10,279 nucleotides of DNA, from contig JASANZ010001700.1 in the NCBI GenBank assembly GCA_030849805.1, positions 1 to 10,279 on the forward strand, given 5' to 3'. Origin of the DNA: Sergeia podlipaevii (taxonomy: Eukaryota; Euglenozoa; Kinetoplastea; Trypanosomatida; Trypanosomatidae). Positions 6,601 through 10,279 of the stretch are shown here, piece by piece. A program made the position numbers and the translations under genes. Position 1 is the first letter of the stretch; each line of letters opens with the position of its first letter. The notes under the pieces were generated by a model. That model was given only the letters and a program-made list of their open reading frames with translations, was not told the origin of the DNA and did no database searches.

Positions 6601-9600
6601 TAAGTGTCTGTGAGGAGTTATCAAAGCTGCCGCTCGCGCCGCCACCCACCGCCCCCACCGCTCCGCTGCTCACGCCAGTCCCTGAGAGGTAGGGAGGGGC
6701 TGACACAACTGGCTGAGGCTCATGCTGCTTCTGGTGCGTGTAGGCCCCGTAGTGAGATGTGGCAAGCAAGTCTGGAAACTTAGCGCCAAGCTGCGATGTC
6801 TCTTCACCACACAAGGAGGATGTGGAGGTGTGCTGTGCCAATTGCTGTTGCTGCCGCGGCTGCATGGAGGAAGAGGGCACCACAGGAGGCACCAGTAGAC
6901 GCGATAGGTGGGCGGCGCTCAAGAGCGGAACTTCGCCCTCTGTATTAAGAGAAATCGTAGGGGACACTTCAGCTGTCAGCGCTGATGATAGTGAGCTCGC
7001 GGCGGTGACGTGTGGCGCGGTATCGCCGTTGTTGCCCCCACCGGCGGAGGGCCTAGACAGTGATGAAGGAACCACGTTGATATTGTACTCCGGCGTCTGA
7101 TCCCCGAAGGAGTAGCCGGCCTCACTGCCACTCCCCACAGGAAAAGTGTTGTTGATTGGTGTAGCCGCAACACTCGCGGACGACGGCGCATGCACCGCGC
7201 CTTGTCCTTTACCCTCTTCATGGCCACCTGACGCGGTCATAAAGTTGTTGTTGTTGCTTTGGTTGCCGGTAACACCAGCAGCCTCCTGTGCGGCGTCCGC
7301 AGTCCCGTGACCATCTTCACCACGACCGCGAGCACTGCCGTCAGACGTGCCGCCGCCACCACCTCCATGCTTACCGCGGATCACGGCTAGCAGGTACCGT
7401 GCGACGCCACTGTGACGATTTGCGGCAGCACAGTCTAGTGGGGTTCGCCCGCCTTTGTCCACCGCCAGCACATCCGCCCCAAAGGACATGAGCACACGCA
7501 CGACGGCCTGGTTGCCCTCCGAGGCCGCCACATGGAGTGGAGTGCACCCGTTGTAGTCCCTCTCGTTGACATTGCAGAGTTTCTCCTGGAGAAGATACTG
7601 CAGCTGCGAGGCGTTGCTGGCACGAACAAGGGCAAACACATTGTACGCAATGGCCTCCTTCTGCAAAGCAGCTAGTTGCTTGCGAAGCTTCTGACGCTTG
7701 CGCTCCAGCTCAGATATCAGCGCGGTGCGGCTCTGTTTCATTACCATAGACGCGGCAAGAGGGTCGTTGATGAAGGACTGATTGTTGTGGGTAAAGGAGG
7801 TGTTAAGCATGAACGAACTCGCACTGAAGCCGCGGGCCCGCCTTGTCGCGGCAAGATCAGCTGGAAGAGACATGAACGGCACCGTGTGATTTTGCGTCGA
7901 GAAAAGATCCGCATCGCTGGAGTGGGCGGACGCTGCATTGCCGCCACCTGTGGGCGATGAGGAGGACTCCACCCCAAATTTCACGGGTCGATAGAAGGGT
8001 TTCCCGCCGCCATCGACGCGCAAATGTAATGCAGAAGGGGCAGCCGCGGCGATGCGTCTTGGCGCGATTTGCGAAGGCTGACTGGCCGCCGTGCCTGTGC
8101 CACCACCAGCAGCTCGGTCTGGAGATGCCGCTACAGACGAGACGGAGATATCTACTGCGATCGGAGCGGTTCTCTCGGTGGAGGTGGTTGGAGAAACCAA
8201 AAGATCCCCCTTAGCACCGCTGCTATCCTTCTCTATGTTGATGCCATGCATGAGGGTCTGTCGCGGTGGTTTACAAGCATGAAACGTGGAGGACAAGGAC
8301 GACGCCACATCGTTCTCGCTGCGAGTGCGGTTTCCTTGACCAAACAGCTGATGTTTTGATGGCTGAGGCACATCTTTGGACTGAGACAGGCGAAGAAAAA
8401 GAGGTGGCGAAGCCTGCGCTTTGCTGTCATCCTTGCCGCTCTGCTGCACAGTCTCCACCGGCTGGATAGCAACTGGGCTGCCCTGCAAAGACGCCGAAGG
8501 CACTGGCGATAGGGCAAAAGAAACGAACTCATCGTCACTCGTCGACATCTGCACTGAGTCAACCGTGACACCCAGAAACGCCGCGTTCCCCCCTTTTGGA
8601 GGAGCGCCACCTCTTGGCGTCGCGCTTCTGTTAGTGCTAGGTGCTGCCCCTCCACCACTCCTGCTGCCCTCACCGACAGAGGTGGGCGATTCCACCGGGG
8701 TTGCTGCTATGGTGGCATTGCATGGATGATTTCCTAAGGTAGACGCTAGCGGACCGCCGGAGCCTTTCTTCGGCTGCTGCTGCTGTTGCTGCTGGGACAC
8801 ATTCACTGCTGACTCTTCCGTCGCTGCTTGTGCAAACGGCGCAAAGGAGGTCTGCGGTGCGTTGGCACCCGTCGTGACGGTAGTGGTGGTGGTGGTATTG
8901 CCTTCCCAGTTGACCGCTACCTCCAGTTTCACGTTTCGTTCAATCTGATTCGGTGATGCCTTGCCTGGCTCAGGAGGGGAAAAAGCGTACTTGGGGAATG
9001 CAATCCCTGTCAGCTCGTTCTTGTGGGTGCCAGAGCTTGGAGCAGTGTGGGGTACTTTGTTTTGGGAGCTTACACTACGGCTAGGGAACTCATCTGCGGT
9101 AGTCGTCCCACTATGTGCCTCGCCATCCCCGCCGCTGTTGCTGCCACCGCTCGCACCGCTTTCGTATTTGTGATGAAGATGATGAGAATGCAGGGAATGC
9201 TTGGTGTTACCACCGCTGCCGGCGCCACCACCATTGCCACCGCCCACGATGTATGGAGTGCACTTCCCTCCATGCGTTGGGTTCCGCAGGTACGCGTGTG
9301 CGGACTGCTGGTGCCAGTGGGCACTAGAGGAGCTCGTTGTCGACGAGGTTGACGTAGGCTGCGCCGAAGAATAGCGTCGAGCCGTACGCGCCTCGTGATG
9401 GTGGAAGAGGTCTCCCTCACTGCCTCCGGCTCGGACCCCATGACGCGCAATTTCTGTCGAACGTGTCGCCTCCCTGCGCGCTCTGCGGTGCGCCGCTTCA
9501 GCCACGGTTTCCTTCTCCTCCTGCGGCTCTGCACCACCAAAAATATTACCGACTGGACGCCGGCGATCCATCTCTGTTGTGGGCGAAGCCGCCGATAGTT

Positions 9601-10249
9601 CACTGTTCTCAAACTCGTCTTCATTGCCCGAAGAACGACTATTTTCACGGGGGAGCATTGGCTGCAGCAAGCGCTGCTGAACATCTCTGCCAGGCGCGCC
9701 CACCAACCTGCGCACCTTGTCTCCCCCGAGACCTGCAAAGCTGCTGGTGCTGTGTTCCTCCGCCGCCATATCCATCAGAGCCGAGGTACTGCTTGAGTGG
9801 GGGTAGTGCGTGCCACGCGCCGTTGCCCCTGCTGCCATCGCGCTACTGAGTCTCGTGCTCACGTCGTCCGTACTGAAACCTTTCCCTTGACTCTCCAGGG
9901 AGTCTGTGGTACCACCGCCGCCGCTGCCGCCGCTATGCCTTCTGCCCGATTTGCGGTTTATGCCGCTACGGCTGCTATTCCCTTGCGTGTTATCAACTGG
10001 CAGAGCTAGACCAATATCCTCCGGACTAGATGGAGCAACAAAGCCACCCTCAAGGCGGATGGCTGGGCAAGGAAGATCGATCATGAAAGATGGCCGTTCC
10101 CTAGAGCCGGTCGGCTGTTGTTGTTGTTGTGGCGGTGAGCTTGAACAATCCTTGCTGTCTTCACTGGTTTCTAGAGCCTTCACAGTAGCATGCGATGACG
10201 GAGGGCTTGGCTCACCTTGCCCACTAACATCGCCACTTTGGTCTTGCAT
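3665..10249 (-). CDS. PFK2: Ankyrin-repeat 6-phosphofructo-2-kinase with inactive fructose-2,6-bisphosphatase-like domain, 2194 aa
   Basis: The kinase transfers phosphate from ATP to fructose 6-phosphate, making fructose 2,6-bisphosphate, which activates pyruvate kinase in trypanosomatids. Order: disordered Ser/Gly/Thr-rich residues 1-800 (Gln7 at 486-492), coiled coil 841-868, ankyrin repeats 869-958, low-complexity linker (Asn8 at 1317-1324, Glu6 at 1475-1480), PFK-2 domain about 1499-1715, phosphatase-like domain about 1720-2126 and a short acidic tail. The kinase has the P-loop GLPGRGKS (1509-1516), FNAGDYRRE (1536-1544) and the metal-binding segment LDATNTTR (1593-1600). The phosphatase motif RHG is replaced by LPG (1726-1728). 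Mammalian bifunctional enzymes are about 470-530 residues, so this is over four times longer, mostly disordered sequence. Ankyrin-bearing PFK-2s with at most one active domain are known in trypanosomatids. The stop is TAG at 3667-3665. The start is the first ATG, but the 30 bases before it hold no in-frame stop, so the N-terminus is not proven. Confidence 0.94.
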   Translation of the reverse strand: MQDQSGDVSGQGEPSPPSSHATVKALETSEDSKDCSSSPPQQQQQPTGSRERPSFMIDLPCPAIRLEGGFVAPSSPEDIGLALPVDNTQGNSSRSGINRKSGRRHSGGSGGGGTTDSLESQGKGFSTDDVSTRLSSAMAAGATARGTHYPHSSSTSALMDMAAEEHSTSSFAGLGGDKVRRLVGAPGRDVQQRLLQPMLPRENSRSSGNEDEFENSELSAASPTTEMDRRRPVGNIFGGAEPQEEKETVAEAAHRRARREATRSTEIARHGVRAGGSEGDLFHHHEARTARRYSSAQPTSTSSTTSSSSAHWHQQSAHAYLRNPTHGGKCTPYIVGGGNGGGAGSGGNTKHSLHSHHLHHKYESGASGGSNSGGDGEAHSGTTTADEFPSRSVSSQNKVPHTAPSSGTHKNELTGIAFPKYAFSPPEPGKASPNQIERNVKLEVAVNWEGNTTTTTTVTTGANAPQTSFAPFAQAATEESAVNVSQQQQQQQPKKGSGGPLASTLGNHPCNATIAATPVESPTSVGEGSRSGGGAAPSTNRSATPRGGAPPKGGNAAFLGVTVDSVQMSTSDDEFVSFALSPVPSASLQGSPVAIQPVETVQQSGKDDSKAQASPPLFLRLSQSKDVPQPSKHQLFGQGNRTRSENDVASSLSSTFHACKPPRQTLMHGINIEKDSSGAKGDLLVSPTTSTERTAPIAVDISVSSVAASPDRAAGGGTGTAASQPSQIAPRRIAAAAPSALHLRVDGGGKPFYRPVKFGVESSSSPTGGGNAASAHSSDADLFSTQNHTVPFMSLPADLAATRRARGFSASSFMLNTSFTHNNQSFINDPLAASMVMKQSRTALISELERKRQKLRKQLAALQKEAIAYNVFALVRASNASQLQYLLQEKLCNVNERDYNGCTPLHVAASEGNQAVVRVLMSFGADVLAVDKGGRTPLDCAAANRHSGVARYLLAVIRGKHGGGGGGTSDGSARGRGEDGHGTADAAQEAAGVTGNQSNNNNFMTASGGHEEGKGQGAVHAPSSASVAATPINNTFPVGSGSEAGYSFGDQTPEYNINVVPSSLSRPSAGGGNNGDTAPHVTAASSLSSALTAEVSPTISLNTEGEVPLLSAAHLSRLLVPPVVPSSSMQPRQQQQLAQHTSTSSLCGEETSQLGAKFPDLLATSHYGAYTHQKQHEPQPVVSAPPYLSGTGVSSGAVGAVGGGASGSFDNSSQTLKSTHEGGGAPTRTKHNYNDHGSLGGGDFFTEATTSAGSHLVKEEGKDSLLQCSMTKVYSENNEIVMGGSETSAMLRPLRNSPGRSGTAEVSATSAAGALANNNNNNNNSPAAHGNGSASHFDPSLLHASGAPTPKSFPDVGMQTLEDYRQETTVVLQRNFVGGPAGAQPLPPTVATKNAAAHGLVTTASSVSPPLLLPAKDRMAAAAAAASQETIARKKFYQTPSLAPPQQRINNTSGDLCPASTTTREGSPLPVLRAEEEEEEQKHVEAQHLQYSSFTTVSDTVSLIVCMVGLPGRGKSFISKRLVRYMNWKGVPCRVFNAGDYRRELLGVEGTANADFFDPDNPRGKELRERMAELACEDLVRFVSSHMLAVGILDATNTTRTRREWLKSFFSEQADKTGVKYRLLFIESVCTDDAIITENILRSKCDNDDFKNVKDTSAVIAEFRQRIRQYERVYETLEPDEGLPFIKIINVKHHVIVHNVHTGLGSRIAFFLQNLHPVAYPIYIALPGETVGDRSHIFGGDERLTVHGEAYAQALKRFIQDRYVPHMVVLHATNPSVLNSLKPLMEADEEDLHNGGGGVSGTAASGGSVIVSGGSPAAGASASGVASPVRSSPNVPGTKKILPSMHYTAVGASPTAQTTLIRRISPTESHPPAHTLDTSTPSPQRQRQQLPSAKELMSLAGGDISAIPHEETPEEKAAKGSFDDDDDDDRSSDEDEEEVVEEVLCPVPGLDDINYGRFGGQTALWVSEKYPRLSKLLYDSVGGTSAVSSPVFSSPSHQHYHHQQQQQQQQQGGCDCQLLTYTAKVKDALPWLLHIPTTADPRLAYCVQFPSGECSRQVNVRLEPALMAVMRTQSPVFVVAPSVPAQGMVAFFADVIPELSPTLRLPRDCVIEIGLKGMITVHTLLPNAWKPPSLAPLSSPTINTEEIAEALRQANAAVVSASAAASTAEHPLTEEEREEAQMMAATVAPKAESE
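4211..4309 (-). other. Low-complexity insertion 2 with His/Gln run (residues about 1981-2013)
   Basis: A second insert of about 33 residues is rich in Ser and Pro, then His, and ends in Gln9 (2003-2011) just before GGCDC. The Gln run uses mixed CAG and CAA codons, which suggests it is more stable than a pure trinucleotide repeat. It separates the EKYP segment from the FPSGE segment of the phosphatase-like fold. Confidence 0.75.
4424..4879 (-). other. Low-complexity insertion 1 in the phosphatase-like domain (residues about 1791-1942)
   Basis: About 150 residues separate the two halves of the phosphatase-like fold. They comprise a Gly/Ser/Ala-rich part (from about 1794), a Ser/Thr/Pro-rich part with several SP or TP pairs, a Gln/Arg patch, and an acidic end with Asp7 (1923-1929) followed by SSDEDEEEVVEE. 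The mammalian enzymes have no such insert here. It reads as a disordered loop with possible proline-directed and acidic phosphorylation sites. The Asp7 tract is six GAC codons plus one GAT, so it may vary in length between strains. Confidence 0.75.
5105..5755 (-). other. 6-phosphofructo-2-kinase catalytic domain (residues about 1499-1715)
   Basis: This P-loop kinase domain looks intact. Walker A is GLPGRGKS at 1509-1516, with Ser1516 where mammalian enzymes have Thr as a magnesium ligand. The Walker B-like segment GILDATNTTRTRR (1591-1603) keeps the Asp (1594) needed for metal binding. Fructose-6-phosphate contacts appear conserved: the RR of FNAGDYRRE (1542-1543), Arg1568, and Arg1666 with Tyr1670 in QRIRQYERVYE. 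Lys1644 in LRSKCDNDDF aligns with the ATP-contacting lysine of the mammalian enzymes. FIESVC (1625-1630) is a further family signature. The residue equivalences are my hand alignment to the mammalian family. Kinase activity is therefore predicted, not shown. Confidence 0.92.
6278..6301 (-). repeat. Pure (GTT)8 trinucleotide microsatellite coding Asn8
   Basis: Eight identical AAC codons on the coding strand give Asn 1317-1324 in the linker of the PFK-2 protein. Unlike the Gln runs of the same gene, which mix codons, this tract is perfect, so length change by replication slippage is plausible. No function is suggested. Confidence 0.9.
7376..7645 (-). other. Ankyrin repeats of the PFK-2 protein (residues about 869-958)
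   Basis: There are three repeats of about 32 residues. Repeat 1 (about 869-899) is degenerate: NVFALVRASNASQLQYLL followed by the NVNERD turn. Repeat 2 (about 900-932) is classical, with GCTPLHVAASEGNQAVVRVL and a GADV turn. Repeat 3 (about 933-958) has GGRTPLDCAAANRHSGVARYLL and then stops. Ankyrin repeats normally bind other proteins, and such repeats have been described in trypanosomatid PFK-2 homologues; the partner is unknown. Only one repeat fits the consensus well, so the stack is short. Weaker repeats could be missed by eye. Confidence 0.9.
7646..7729 (-). other. Coiled-coil segment of the PFK-2 protein (residues about 841-868)
   Basis: Residues 841-868 are a charged helix rich in Leu, Lys, Arg, Glu and Gln (core RKRQKLRKQLAALQKEA) with hydrophobic residues at heptad-like spacing. 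It directly abuts the first ankyrin repeat. It is short, about four heptads, and could mediate dimerisation or simply cap the ankyrin stack. The call is by eye, not by a coiled-coil program. Confidence 0.6.
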
Positions 10250-10279
10250 TTTGATAAAAATAATGTGTTTAACTACAAA

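Noticed and set aside
9070..9738. Minus-strand open frame of 222 residues
   Set aside because: It is an alternative frame within the N-terminal part of the PFK-2 gene, Arg-rich and without any domain.
3665..10249. Introns or frameshifts in the large gene
   Set aside because: The frame is open throughout 2194 codons and the domains read in order, so neither is needed to explain it.

Overview
This window looks like nuclear DNA from a kinetoplastid (trypanosomatid) flagellate. Four things suggest it: two long intronless genes point the same way on the minus strand, as in a polycistronic unit. The coding DNA is GC-rich and packed with single-residue runs, while the intergenic DNA is AT-rich and full of homopolymers, polypyrimidine tracts and microsatellites. 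At least one polypyrimidine tract is followed by an AG-free stretch and an AG, the layout of a spliced-leader trans-splicing acceptor. The larger gene has an architecture described in trypanosomatids: ankyrin repeats joined to 6-phosphofructo-2-kinase. I cannot name genus or species. One ambiguous base (N) lies at 2544.

Layout, in transcription order (right to left). At 10249-3665 is a 2194-residue protein: a long disordered N-terminus, a short coiled coil, about three ankyrin repeats (about 869-958), a long linker, an intact 6-phosphofructo-2-kinase (PFK-2) domain (about 1499-1715), and a fructose-2,6-bisphosphatase-like domain (about 1720-2126) that has lost its catalytic residues and carries two low-complexity insertions. 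Its 3' UTR and the intergenic spacer fill 3664-1765. A convincing splice acceptor at about 1995 precedes the second gene at 1764-448, a 438-residue protein I do not recognise, with degenerate alpha-helical repeats split by low-complexity segments. The last 447 bases are its 3' UTR and spacer, with signs of another acceptor for a minus-strand gene beyond the left edge.

Function. PFK-2 makes fructose 2,6-bisphosphate, which in trypanosomatids activates pyruvate kinase. Here the kinase motifs are kept and the phosphatase motifs lost, so the enzyme should only synthesise the regulator. Removal would need a separate protein. Nothing in the sequence links the 438-residue protein to this pathway; sharing a transcription unit implies no functional link in these organisms. 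The points most worth a second look are the triple loss of phosphatase residues, the insertions in that dead domain, the internal repeats of the 438-residue protein, and a strong polypyrimidine tract just after the large gene's stop codon.
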